Shown in pieces: positions 50,078 through 60,242 of a DNA stretch of 64,000 bases. The stretch's first letter is position 1. Each line of letters starts with the position of its first letter. Made by a program: the position numbers and the translations under genes. Under the pieces are notes generated by a model. The model searched no databases. It was given only the letters and a program-made list of their open reading frames with translations, and was not told where the DNA came from. This stretch comes from Asterias rubens. Taxonomy: Eukaryota; Echinodermata; Asteroidea; Forcipulatida; Asteriidae. The DNA is taken from the NCBI RefSeq assembly GCF_902459465.1, contig NC_047080.1:9522866-9586865 (forward strand), in the 5' to 3' direction.

Positions 50078-52663
50078 TTAAATTTCTTTCTTTGGGGTTA
50101 ATGAATGCTGCTCAGAAGTACTAGGATGATCATCTTTATAATCATCCTGATCATCTTTCTTACACTCTTCCTGGTTTTCATCTTCATATTCCTCGTCATC
50201 ATAATCTTGGTCATCGTCTTGAGGGTCCTGATAGTCTTCATAATCCTGCTCACCATCTTCATCCTCCTCATCCTGGATGTCTGAAAAAACATCTTCGTCT
50301 ATTGGCTGTTGGGAGTACTCGTCTGGTTCTGAGTGGGAAAACATTGATGTAATAATAATAATTTGGGAGGCTATAATCATCCTTACTCGCAGCTAAGAGC
50401 TGAATTACGAAGGACGTGTTCGAGAAGCAAGCATGCAAGGGCGCCTGCCAGCCACATCAACCCATTATGACCACGGAGCACAGCCAAGATCGAAAGTGTT
50501 TGATTTTTCCCGAGGGAAGAAAACGGGGCGGTCTGGAAAACCCTCGTGGCACAACAGAGAACCAACGTTTAACTTTAACTCAACTCACATATATGTGATT
50601 TATAAAAAGAGCCAAATTTCATAGAGCTGCCGTCGATTTCACCAAACTCTTCCGAACTTAGGATTAATCTTATAGGACTTAGGACGGGTTCAGTTCTGTA
50701 TCAAAATACGTAGGACGCATTGAACCCATCCTAAGTTAGGACGGGTTAATACTCTTCCTAACTCTAGATAGGATTAATCCTATAGCGTTTCGTGAAATCG
50801 GCTGCTGCTTTTTTAACGGTAAGCAAATTTTCTGTAAGAACATACCCAAAGTAACAAGGCATTGCTATAGTGTCCACCATGTCTCGAAAAGGCTATAATA
50901 ATAGAAAGGTTCATTAATATGCAACTTATTATCCACCTGTGACGTCACGCTATTTGTTCCAGCACTCAACTATTTTGCATGTATGGCGCGATATCGTTTC
51001 AAAACCATTGATCTTTTGGAGATCAAAGTTTAAATCATTAGATCATTGATCTCTTTTATGATACCAATAGTTAAAACATAGGCCATTGCGATGGCGCGAA
51101 ATCACATGGAACGAAATAATATTATGGAACAATAGCATGAGTCACAGGTGCAGGTTAGAGTACAGTACACTCGGTAGCCCAAGTTGAGCCATGGGGCTAA
51201 ATTGAACATGGAAACAAAGTACAGTCAGACTAGGGGAAAACGTTATTTATTTATTTAAAATCCTGGCTAAAAGATTTAAAGAGTGTATAAACACAAACAA
51301 GCAAAATTTAGTACTTATAATAATGGAGAGGTGACAATAGGTTGGAGTTGGAGTAAGTAATGTTCCAGTTAATTTCTATATTGGACCAAACGAAAGGACC
51401 TTTTAAACATACCTGTTTTTTGACGTTTACTTGGTTGCTCACTGCTGGTCCAAAATGTTGATCTTTTGACTGGTGCAAGGAAGGTTTGGTTACGGTCTCC
51501 TGTTACATTGGTTTGATTGTGAACAGAGCTATCTTGATGATGATGATGTGTAACAGTGGATGGTCCTACTGGAACTGGGACAGTAATGATATTCGGACGA
51601 GGCTGGGTCACCCTGCCTTTGGTTTGCAGCATCTTTAGAACGGATTGTTGGCGTTTTGGGGCCAGCTGTTTGCCATGGCTGGTTGTTGGTTGGCGTTTTG
51701 GGGCCAGCTGTTTGCCATGGCTGGTTGTTGGTTGGCGTTTTGGGGCCAGCTGTTTGCCATGGCTGGTTGTTGGTTGGCGTTTTGGGGCCAGCTGTTTGCC
51801 GTGGCTGGTTGTTGGTTGGCGTTTTGGGGCCAGCTGTTTGCCATGGCTGGTTGTTGGTTGGCGTTTTGGGGCCAGCTGTTTGCCGTGGCTGGTTGTTGGT
51901 TGGCGTTTTGGGGCCAGCTGTTTGCCATGGCTGGTTGTTGGTTGGCGTTTTGGGGCCAGCTGTTTACCATGACTGGTTGTTGGTTGGCATTTTGGGGCCA
52001 GCTGTTTGCCGTGGCTGGTTGTTGGTTGGCGTTTTGGGGCCAGCTGTTTTCCATGACTGGCTGCTGGTTGGCGTTTTGCTTGGCTGGCTGGTGATGGGCG
52101 TCTGTTGGCTGGCTGGTTGCCTGGCCGGGCTGCAGTGTGGCGAATGGCTAAACGTTGTGCTGGTCTTATTGTGGGTTGAGTTTGTTTTGTAGGTCGTGCC
52201 CGGTTAGGTTTCTTTGGAGCTGTATTTGAAATGCAAATGCACATGAATTTGCTTTTGAAATTTTATTTTCACATTTCATACAAAATTAAATACACAATTT
52301 ACAAAGTATATAAAAGAAGTAATAATGGGTTTTTATCAGGAATATTGTGAGTATTCTATCCATGAAAGAAAAAGAGGAAAAGAGAAAACCGGGCAAGAAC
52401 AAAAGAGGACAAGATAATATTCCTATACTTATGACACAGAAAGTGAAAGGAAAAAAGAGGACAATCAACCCCCCCCCAAAAAAAAAAAAAAAAAAAAAAA
52501 AACCAAAAAATATACAATAAAAATGTCATCGAAGTTGATTGATGTAATGGATAAAATCATGTTCAGACAATGTTTTTGAATATAATTATTATACATCTGA
52601 TGGCTAAACGTACCCATTGTCTCCTCAGTTGTAGCAAGACAATCAGCAGTTTTCCTTGCGAGT
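50078..52663 (-). CDS. Charge-segregated repeat protein with H3-tail-like repeats (353 aa)
   Basis: Not a family I recognise. Coding exons: 52617-52614 (ATGG), 52219-51413 and 50328-50078. Phases add to 1062 nt. The ATG at 52617 has an ideal context (ACAATGG) and sits at the end of exon 52663-52614. An upstream in-frame ATG in leader exon 53095-53044 (MHRNRL...) would add 21 residues. The N-terminus is very basic (MAPKKPNRARPTKQTQPT). Ten 14-aa repeats (consensus HGKQLAPKRQPTTS) follow at about residues 50-195. Then come a His-rich linker and a nuclear-localisation-like PSKRQK at the end of that exon. The last exon is extremely acidic (EDEDGEQDYEDYQDPQDDDQ and more). No cysteine-rich or membrane feature. 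Nuclear, nucleic-acid- or histone-related function is inference from charge only. AATAAA on the minus strand is about 155 nt past the stop. Confidence 0.75.
50638..50806. repeat. MITE with CGATTTCACCAAACTC ends
   Basis: CGTCGATTTCACCAAACTCT is mirrored loosely by AGCGTTTCGTGAAATCGGC. Internal AACTTAGGATTAAT / ATCCTAAGTTAGGACGG arms relate it to 30820-31078. It lies between the last two exons of the repeat protein. Confidence 0.7.
51651..52070. repeat. 42-bp coding minisatellite, 10 units
   Basis: Ten nearly identical 42-bp units (plus strand GGTTGTTGGTTGGCGTTTTG, then GGGCCAGCTGTTTGCCATGG) lie inside the large exon of the repeat protein. Because 42 is a multiple of 3, every frame on both strands stays open here. 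Variation is mainly CCATGG versus CCGTGG and one CGT-to-CAT change that makes Arg into Cys. The homogeneity suggests recent expansion or gene conversion. Confidence 0.95.
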
Positions 52664-52740
52664 CTGTAAACTACATAAAATAAAAGCAAACGAACATTAT
52701 AAACATTTCCTATATATCCTACATGGATGGTCTCGACAGC

Positions 52741-52970
52741 ACTGGGAAACACGGTTGAGCCAAATGTCGCCTACTCTGTTCACAAAACCGGCCCTAAAGA
52801 TTGGCTCGAAATGAGCTATGATTGATTGGCTCACTTGAGTCAAGACTGGCTCAGTCAGAAATGAGTCACGTGCTCAATTTTGACTGAGCCTGACTTGGCT
52901 CAATGAGAGCCATTTTTGAACAGAGAAACCGGTAGTTTTGGCTCAAACTGAGCCGGTTTTTTCCCCCAGT
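52741..52970. repeat. MITE with GGCTCA-rich arms
   Basis: The ends are ACTGGGAAACACGGTTGAGC and GAGCCGGTTTTTTCCCCCAG with mirrored TCTGTTCA / TGAACAGAGA pairs further in. The centre is many GGCTCA/TGAGCC units. It lies between the leader exon and exon 52663-52614. Confidence 0.75.
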
Positions 52971-53043
52971 GATAAAGTAACCATGTAATATTATTATTTG
53001 TTTATAGGTTAACAAACATCCAAACTTCGCAGTCATAACCTAC

Positions 53044-53095
53044 CTGTTCCTGTGCATGCAGTGCTCCCTCGATTTCCCTTCCTCTATCTCCTTTA
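53044..53095 (-). other. Putative leader exon of the repeat protein
   Basis: A 52-nt segment bounded by GATGCAG| and CAG|GTAGGT. It is open in the frame that continues into 52663-52614, and contains an in-frame ATG (MHRNR). The acceptor lacks a strong pyrimidine tract, so this may instead be the 5' end of the transcript. The context of that ATG is poor. Confidence 0.4.
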
Positions 53096-53440
53096 CTGCA
53101 TCAAAATGTTGTTCTTAACAATTTTAATGGATGTTAAATTCGCATCTGGGGTAATGGAGTATTTCTATTACGGTGTATTACATGACCCGACGAGTACTAT
53201 ATCTTTGTTAGCCACGACGGTGTAAAATGAGCGCGAAAATTTAACGGCACGACGGTATTTCTCATTTCGGGAAATCCCCTTTGACGTACGCCCTCTTCGG
53301 CTACAGATTTCAGAAATTTAAATAGAGTAGACTGGTTGTTTTTCACGTGCTCACAATGTACGTCGAACTTAACTGCGAATCTTCCAAACCATGAAGGTCA
53401 TGTGAAATAAAGCACTGCTCAAAGGCGATTACGTTGGCCA

Positions 53441-53668
53441 GGGCCCAATTTCATAGAGCTGCTAAGCACACAAATTTGCTTAGCATGAAATTACTTCCTT
53501 GATAAAAAACAGGATTACCAAATAAATTTCCGTTTGTTGCACATTAATTGCTTGTTACTGGTGTTCAGCTGTTTATTGCTTATCCTGAAAATCACGTGGA
53601 CATTGGTAAATCCTGTTATCGTCAAGGAAGAAATTTTTGTGCTTAGCAGCTCTATGAAATTGGGCCCA
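53441..53668. repeat. MITE, GGGCCCAATTTCATAGAGC family
   Basis: GGGCCCAATTTCATAGAGCT and AGCTCTATGAAATTGGGCCC are perfect inverted ends, continued by GCTAAGCACA on the left and TGTGCTTAGC on the right. Confidence 0.88.
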
Positions 53669-54594
53669 GGTGGGCTAAACGGCAGATCTCTCAGCGTGAT
53701 TCACGAGACTCGAAGTGTGACGTCAGACTGTTTATTTTAGGCCAATTAAATCGCAGCACTCCACAACTGTATTATCATTATGCGAGTTCACTTACACTGT
53801 ACACTGTATATAAACATAATTGGTACATATCTCAAATACAAAAACACACAAGTTCGTTATTGTCAAAGTTTACTGTTTGTATACATTTTCTTGCCTTTTT
53901 ATGCGAATAAGAAGACTATTAACGGAACAAACCAAACATCTCATAAGTACATTACAACGAACTTGCCACACATACAATTCTCTAGTTGAAATACAGTACC
54001 TTGGATGCGTTGATTACTTATTTGCTGTAAAGTAATGTCATAAAATGTAATGCTCAACTTTTGATCTCAAATATTTTTAATGAAGGTTGAGCCCCTGAAG
54101 TTGTATCACTGGAAGTGATTTTTTTTTTTCCTGAAAGAGGGACGGGAAATTGTCCAATTTAATTTTGCAAATACTCATTTTCCAAAATGTCCTCATTTGT
54201 ATGGTAAAATATAAACTTATGTTGAAATAATGTGAATTACCATTATTTTGATGTTACCCCTTCAGTACAAAATTTGAAGTCTTGACTTTTGAGATTAATT
54301 TAAACATTTCATTTCAAATTTGTATAACCTTTATCATGATAATATATCAATGTTTTTAAAACTATATTTACATTTATAAGCAGACATTGCTTTGTTTTTG
54401 CCTTTATATTTATTCAAATTATCGTATAAAAAATAACAAATGGCTTAGCAAGAGCTCTGAAAAGGTGCCAGTGCAATGCAAGCAGAAACTACATTTAATA
54501 GGTCAGTACTGGCGACTCTCGTTATAATTGTATTCCTGTAAAGTTTAAAATAGTTACATCTTTTTTACATATTATTTACAACAAATTAATTTTA

Positions 54595-54726
54595 AATGCA
54601 GGGTTTACTTTTGGTAATTGTAAAAGAACAGTATCCTCGTGTGGTGTATCACAACATGCATACAATAACAAACCTGTACAAATATGGACTAAATTGGTCA
54701 TCAAAGTTGCAAGAAAATGATGAATG

Positions 54727-54760
<34 letters not shown>

Positions 54761-54970
54761 ATAGAACTGTGTGCCTTCAGATGTCTGAGAACAGATTTCT
54801 TTCTCAGATTCAAATTTTGGAGGTTAAAAATCACCCCTTACCTCTTAAACTACACTACACGGTACATCAAAAGGGGTAACTTCATACCGTATTTTGTCAT
54901 CCGAATTGGCTCACCAGTCCTCTTTACAAAATAAGTTTCAAAGTACCAATAGTGTCCACTGTCTTTAAGT
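54595..54970. repeat. TTAA MITE family A with internal poly-A
   Basis: GGTAATTGTAAAAGAACAGT, ATAACAAACCTGTACAAATA and GTTGCAAGAAAATGATGAAT are family-A blocks. A run of more than 30 A's (about 54727-54759) has expanded at the place where other copies have GAAAGAAAAAA. The right end is TGTCCACTGTCT-TTAA. Confidence 0.75.
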
Positions 54971-55105
54971 TGAGGAGTAGTTACTCAAAAGATACCCCAC
55001 CTTTACAAGGTGTCCAGTACCTTTAAGGACATTTGCATCTAACTTCACGATCAAGATTTAAAGTGGCGCTGCATCCATTTTCTTTGAAGGTGATTCACAA
55101 AACCT

Positions 55106-58100
55106 TCAAAAGAGTTTGCTTTTCTTGGATGGGGGGCCATCTTGTTCTGTTTCAGCCTCGACTTTCAATTCTGGATTTGCCTTGCTTAACCAAGCCGTCA
55201 TTGCTGTTTGTTTCCGTGGTGATGACCTTGGTTTTGATAATGGTGACCCTTGTTCAACAGGAGGCGTGGTTTCTTGCCCCGTTTCTTTTTTGACCGACGT
55301 CTCTTTTTTGGGAGTGGAACCCTTGCTTAGCCAAGAACTCATCAGTTTACTGCTAGCCGTCTCCTTCACCGGTTTACTGTCAAAGAACAAAGATTCAATA
55401 AGTGTCAGTTTTAGATGTGGGAAAACCCCAACTGAGGAAAACCCAGGCAAACCTCGTAGGGCCCCTGAAAACCGTGTTATAGTGGTTGTACTGCTTGACT
55501 TGCAATGCCATGGTTGTGGGTTCGAATCCCACCAAGCTTACCGCCAAGGAGTTTAACATTACAATAATGACTTATGCACTGCAGAAAACAAATCACACTT
55601 TCACACTCAGTGTTTTTGAAACGCAAATTTGCACACAATTGCTTACAAACTTTCACTGTTAACTTTTTGTTACGTCTTTCTCCTTAACACATGACTTACT
55701 CAAGATTGATTGGTATTATGCAATCAGATGCCTTGTATCTCGAGTTGTTGACATTCATTGACACGGGATGAGAGGTCAAGCTAGGCTCTACATTCATGAG
55801 CTCCAACGCCTGTGGAAAATGGAAAATAGTTAATAAATAGTATTAAAATGTTCTGTCCCAGTTAACATTTTTATGGCTTCCGACTGGCACCCCTAAACAA
55901 ACATAAAAAAATAGGGAGACCGCTAACAAAGGGGTAGATAGGTCAGTTGGTAGAGCACTGGCATGGTTCAAACCCTAAATAATTTGTTGCTCCAGTAAAT
56001 TTTTCCTTGTTCAAAACCCAAATTGTTTAAAAATTTACCCAGTCAGTTTTCCTTTTGGCTTATTACGTTGATATTTAATATTATAAAGTCCAATCCCCTT
56101 GACGTGATCCCATGGCTGTCGCTTTCCAGGTTGTATCGTAAACTCGGATGCGATTCCTGGCTACCGGCAGCAAGTGGTTACATGGCTTCTGACTAGCACC
56201 CCCTGAACAAAGATATTGAGTAATAAGGAGACCACCAACATAGGGCCGGATAGCTCAGTTGGTAGAGTGATGGTATATTAATCTGGAGGTCATTGGTTCA
56301 AATCCTCGCCTGGTAAATTTGTCTTCGTTAAACAGGTTAGGTTTTATGGTACATATCTACAGCTAAATAAGATAGAAACAGACAGTGGGTTCCATTACCA
56401 AATGTATACCAGGCCCTCTAAAGACACTTGACACTATTGGTAATTGTCAAAGACCAGTCTTCTCACTCGCTGTATCTCAACATATGCATACAGTAACAAA
56501 CCTGTGAAAATTTGAGCTCAATCGGTCACCGAAGTTGCGAGATAATAATGGAGAGAAAAAAAACCTTGTCACACAAAGTTGTGTGCTTTCAGATGCTTGA
56601 TGCCAAGACCTCAAAATTCTTAGTCTGAGGTCTCGAAATCAAATTCGTGTAAAATTACTTCTTTCTCGAAAACTACATTACTTCAGAGGGTGGTTCTCAC
56701 TATGTTTTATACTGTCAATAGCTCCCCATTACTTGTTACCAAGTAAGATTTTATGCTAATAATTAGTCTGAGTTATTACCAATAGTGTCCACTGCCTTTA
56801 AGTCAGACCGTCGTTTGTTTTGGACTCACTTTCTTTATCGGTACAGTGCCGTAATCCAGCCATGACTTTACAGCCTCATCCCCATCCAATATAGCTGGCA
56901 TCCGGTGATGTAACCAACTCATGGATTCAGACGAAGCTAAGGTGATCACAGTGTAGGAATACAGAGGTTCCCCTCCCTAAGAATATCAAAAACATTATTA
57001 TTAATTGAGTTGTTGGCGTGTCGTGGCCGAGTGGTATAGTTCACTGGACCCAAGCTCTGGTGTTGTCAGCAGCTGAGTCTGGGTTCGATATACTAGGTCT
57101 CGACACCCTCCCTTGAGCAAGGCACTCAACCTAAATTGCTTCGTAAAAAGTGGGGCAGGTAGTGAAATGTTACACTTGACCGATTTGGGAAATCAACCCA
57201 AATCAACTGTCACCAGGGGGCACGTTGCCACCTACTCCGGGGGCGGAAACAGGATTACTCCCTTCACAGCCAGTAAGGATGTAGGCAAGGGTATCATCTA
57301 CTAGGAGCGTGGCTGCTAGAGCAGAATGCACTACCTCCCCAACATTTTACGCAATTTGACGCAATTATGGTATAGTGCCTTGCTCAAGACCACAAGTGTC
57401 ATAACTAGGTTCGAACCGGTTAATCTTTTTGAACCCAAATGAATATTTTGAGGTAAAGGCCTTGAAATTAACCCACAGCACCCAAAGTAATTGCCGTGGT
57501 GCCCTGTAATTTTGCTGTGGTCTCCTCTGCAAGGTTCCAAATACAAATTTACATTTTCTTCAAAGAAGTTCTCCTTACCAGAGGAGAATGGCTATACCCC
57601 AATTTCAAGGCCGCTAGTGCCCAATTTCATAGAACTTCTCAGCAGAATTTATTGCTTAACGATTTCCTGCTAGCAAAAATGAGCAGGATACCAATCACAA
57701 TCAGTACATAAGAAATGGTAATTTTGGCCGGTAAACTTATTTTGCTAAGCATAAATTTGTTGTGCCTAGCTACTTTTTGTGTTTAAGCGGCTCTATGAAA
57801 TTGGACCCTGGTGGTAATCATCTGTGAATATTTTGAAAACACTTTGAAGGAGATTTACAAAAAGGATACCAACCTGCGGTGGGTACCAACAGTCAAACAG
57901 TCCGGCCATCGTAACGAGCCGGTGACCTTTCCACTCTGACCCTTCTGTGACCTCGTCTTCTGGGAGGCAATCAGGTTGTTCTGGTTCTGATTCCGACTGA
58001 GAGGTTTTCGAGGCAAGGTTTTCTATCGGCGCGTCTTGGGGGAAGTATATGAAGTAAGGTTGTTTCTTCTTGCCATCTTTTGATGTCAGCCACTCGTAGT

Positions 58101-60242
58101 ACCTAGAGACGGAACCAATAGATTTTTAGAGAAGGTAGGGGCCTATACGTTTGGTTATCACTCTTAACATAATGGTAAAACCAAATTATTGGTTAGAAGC
58201 CTACAGCAGCTGTTGATAGTATAAAGCATTTGGAGAAACGTTTCACTAAGTAATGTAAAAATGGTACCAGTTTTTAAACCCCAAAATTTGAAGCAATACC
58301 ACTTCACCTTTCTCAGATTTTGTGTATTCCTACTGGGGATTATTCTTCCTGTGTGGACATAAAAGTAATGACAGGGATTTGAACCAACCTCTCAATGACT
58401 AAACCACTAGAAATTGAACTGTTTGCCACGACACCTTACAAATGAAATGAGTTGTTTTATCATCTAATTTTAATAAGATCTAGCAATTCTTAATAGTTTT
58501 TGAACAGTCAATAAACCAATGAAAACACTTAAAAATATGGATTAAAAAACAAAACATTTACCCATCAACCAAGACGACACATCGCTGTCCTTTTTCTGCC
58601 AGTCGGCTAAAAGTGCGTTTCTCCATCATTCCTTCTCGTCTGCAATTGTTCATCTTGTAAGCAACACTCATATGGTCACCGTCTTTATGCCAGGACGGGA
58701 CAAGACCCCATTGCATTGGGGCAAGTTGACGATCATCAGATGCAGCATCGCTGTCAAAATGCTTTGCAGAGACAAGCACAGGCCTGTAGGAAAATAGAGA
58801 GACAGAGGGACTCGGCTTAAATGTCATGAACTTTGGTAGTTTAATCACGTTAACACTTGGCAGCCATGTTGATGGACTGGGTCCCTGTCTTTAACTGCAA
58901 GGATAAAGACAGGTACCTGCTATTTAGATCCAGTGATTCCATTGGATACAATGATATTGGACACACGTGAACAGTGACATAAGCGTTCCATAGATGCCCA
59001 AACAGTACACTCCTGTCACGTCCGCAATAGAATTTGACTGCGTATCTGTATATGAAATGTTGGTCAAAGGTGAAAATACACGCCGGTTTGGAGGTAGGTC
59101 TCTGGCGTTATTCACAAGCCTCAAAGTGGACGTGAGATGTTCAGGCTACAATGTTGATGGAAAGGTACATGAGTGAGGGGTTGAACTCTAGAGGGCGCTA
59201 GTCCTGTATGTATGCATGTGTGAATGTGACAATACTGTTATACATTGGGGTGTCGTGGCCGAGTGGATAAGAGCACCGAACTCAAGCTCTGGTGTTTCTG
59301 ATCAGCAGAGTGTTGGTTTCGTGTCCCAGCCGTGACACTTGTGTCCGCAAGCAAGACAATTTACCATTATTGCTGCGTCCTTCAGATGGGACAAGAAACT
59401 GTTGGTCTTGTGTGTTGTGTAACACATGTAAATGAACCCTGTGTACTTTTATCATAGCAAGAGAGAGGGTTTGCTCGAGTCTTCCTGGTTTGATTGGCTT
59501 TATATTGCGCCACAGCAAATTGTTCACTATCAGTGTATGGAATAGGTCTCTTACTTCAAAGATGTAGCTCCACAATACCTTTCAGTACTATAGGCCTACT
59601 GAATGTTGAAGCACCTTTAATTAAACACGATACTACTTTGAAGATGATCAAGTTTTTTTTATTGAGCAGTTCACTTACGAAATACCAGTCGGAGTCAGAT
59701 TGAACGATGGATAATATTTCCGCCTCAGAATTTGGCCCTCGCTTTGCTGTTGTTTGCCAGTTTGTGTCGTCCCTCGTTGTTTGCCGTTGTTGGTACCTGT
59801 ATTGCCTCGTTTACCAGATGTGCTGCTTGGATTCTTCCACCTCGGTCGTACTCTTCTACCCTGCCTATTGGTATAGGCACAGGCTCGTCGAGTCTGGTCG
59901 GGATCAAGCGTGCTATGACATAAATAACAAGATAATTCACTCATCCACACCAATTTTCCCATTTCTATCATATATCGCAAATCTGCCTCTGCTGAATGGC
60001 CAAAGCAAAAGGCATGGTGGGATGGAAAAAATTATAATTACTTAAATTTATTAAATGACAAATTGAAGAACTTAAATAAAGAAATTGATGGTTTCACATC
60101 ACTAATAATAGTTGCACAAACCCTTGCTAAGCACTAGTTTATAAACATTTCATATCAAACATGTGCGAATTGAACTGAACTTATATTTTATTAAATTATA
60201 ATAATATAATAATATTTCTCACCAAGCTGTCCTACCGCACAT
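55106..60242 (-). CDS. HMCES: HMCES, SRAP-domain abasic-site crosslinking protein, 7 exons
   Basis: It shields abasic sites in single-stranded DNA at replication forks by forming a thiazolidine crosslink through Cys2. Exons: 60242-60223, 59912-59679, 58783-58562, 58102-57874, 56976-56830, 55809-55700 and 55376-55106. Phases add to 1233 nt (410 aa; human protein is about 354). Exon 1 gives MCGRTA, so Cys2 is exposed after Met removal. Other SRAP marks are [36 protein letters not shown], the active-site Glu162 in [13 protein letters not shown], and HHRMPAIL (His258/259). Exon 2 has a Gly/Thr/Gln-rich insert of about 35 residues before YPSFN that vertebrate proteins lack. The tail is Lys/Ser-rich with two similar motifs ([11 protein letters not shown] and TAMTAWLSK) that resemble PCNA-interacting cores, and ends KKSKLF. 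The gene is head to head with PKN. Confidence 0.96.
55480..55562 (+). repeat. tRNA-like sequence (GGTTCGAATCCCACC)
   Basis: TTATAGTGGTTGTACTGCTT and GTTGTGGGTTCGAATCCCAC look like A and B boxes. Acceptor ends do not pair, so it is a SINE head rather than a tRNA gene. It lies in the last intron of HMCES. Confidence 0.5.
55868..56335 (+). repeat. Two direct copies of a tRNA-like SINE with a 5' leader
   Basis: Leader ATGGCTTCCGACTGGCACCC (55872) and ATGGCTTCTGACTAGCACCC (56181) each precede a GGGAGACCGC / AGGAGACCACCAACA stretch. A tRNA-like head follows (TAGGTCAGTTGGTAGAGCAC; TAGCTCAGTTGGTAGAGTGA, B box GGTTCAAATCC). The spacing is about 310 bp. It lies in HMCES intron 5. Confidence 0.65.
56418..56801. 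repeat. TTAA MITE, family A
   Basis: The left target has decayed to CTAA before AGACACTTGACACTATTG. The right is intact: ATAGTGTCCACTGCCT-TTAA. It ends about 29 bp from the 3' border of HMCES exon 5 (56830). Confidence 0.85.
57014..57335 (+). repeat. tRNA-derived SINE, subfamily 2
   Basis: GTGTCGTGGCCGAGTGGTAT, TGGACCCAAGCTCTGGTGTT and GAGTCTGGGTTCGATATAC form the head. GTGGGGCAGGTAGTGAAATG, GGGGGCGGAAACAGGATTAC and GGGTATCATCTACTAGGAGC form the tail. Confidence 0.75.
57440..57605. repeat. GCCGTGGTGCCCT repeat, copy 1
   Basis: CCACAGCACCCAAAGTAATT, GCCGTGGTGCCCTGTAATTT and AAGGTTCCAAATACAAATTT match the copy at 63270-63425. Similar GGTGCCC/GGGCACC pieces are at 8790-8850, 10800-10960 and 39990-40260. 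Confidence 0.65.
59247..59605 (+). repeat. tRNA-derived SINE, subfamily 1, near full length
   Basis: GTGTCGTGGCCGAGTGGATA, AGAGCACCGAACTCAAGCTC, and TGATCAGCAGAGTGTTGGTT form the head, and the subfamily 1 tail follows as in 9125-9530. The B box is mutated (GGTTTCGTGTCC). It lies in HMCES intron 2. Confidence 0.8.

Larger units (their letters stand above)
53096..55105. other. Intergenic region upstream of the repeat protein and downstream of HMCES
   Basis: No exon is supported. The left part should contain the repeat-protein promoter. It contains one intact MITE (53441-53668) and one decayed family-A MITE with a poly-A run (about 54595-54970). The rest is AT-rich and featureless to my reading. 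Confidence 0.5.

Noticed and set aside
50098-50292. Basic methionine/lysine-rich minus ORF (RMRRMKM...)
   Set aside because: It is the off-frame reading of the acidic exon; the acidic frame is the one in phase with the upstream exon.
51556-52192. Long plus-strand and alternative minus-frame ORFs (GQLFAMAGCWLAFW-type and NSWPQNANQQPAM-type repeats)
   Set aside because: They are shadows of the 42-bp repeat, whose period keeps every frame open. Only the minus frame with HGKQLAPK repeats continues through splice sites into a phased acidic exon.
56244-56325. Possible tRNA gene (GGATAGCTCAGTTGGTAGAG ... GGTTCAAATCC)
   Set aside because: Acceptor ends do not pair and a second degenerate copy with the same leader lies 310 bp upstream. 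It is a SINE head, not a tRNA gene.
59675-59980. HMCES start at MRYMIEMGK
   Set aside because: This would bury the catalytic cysteine. The acceptor TCATAG at 59918-59913 joins instead to a 20-nt exon giving MCGRTAC, as required for SRAP chemistry.
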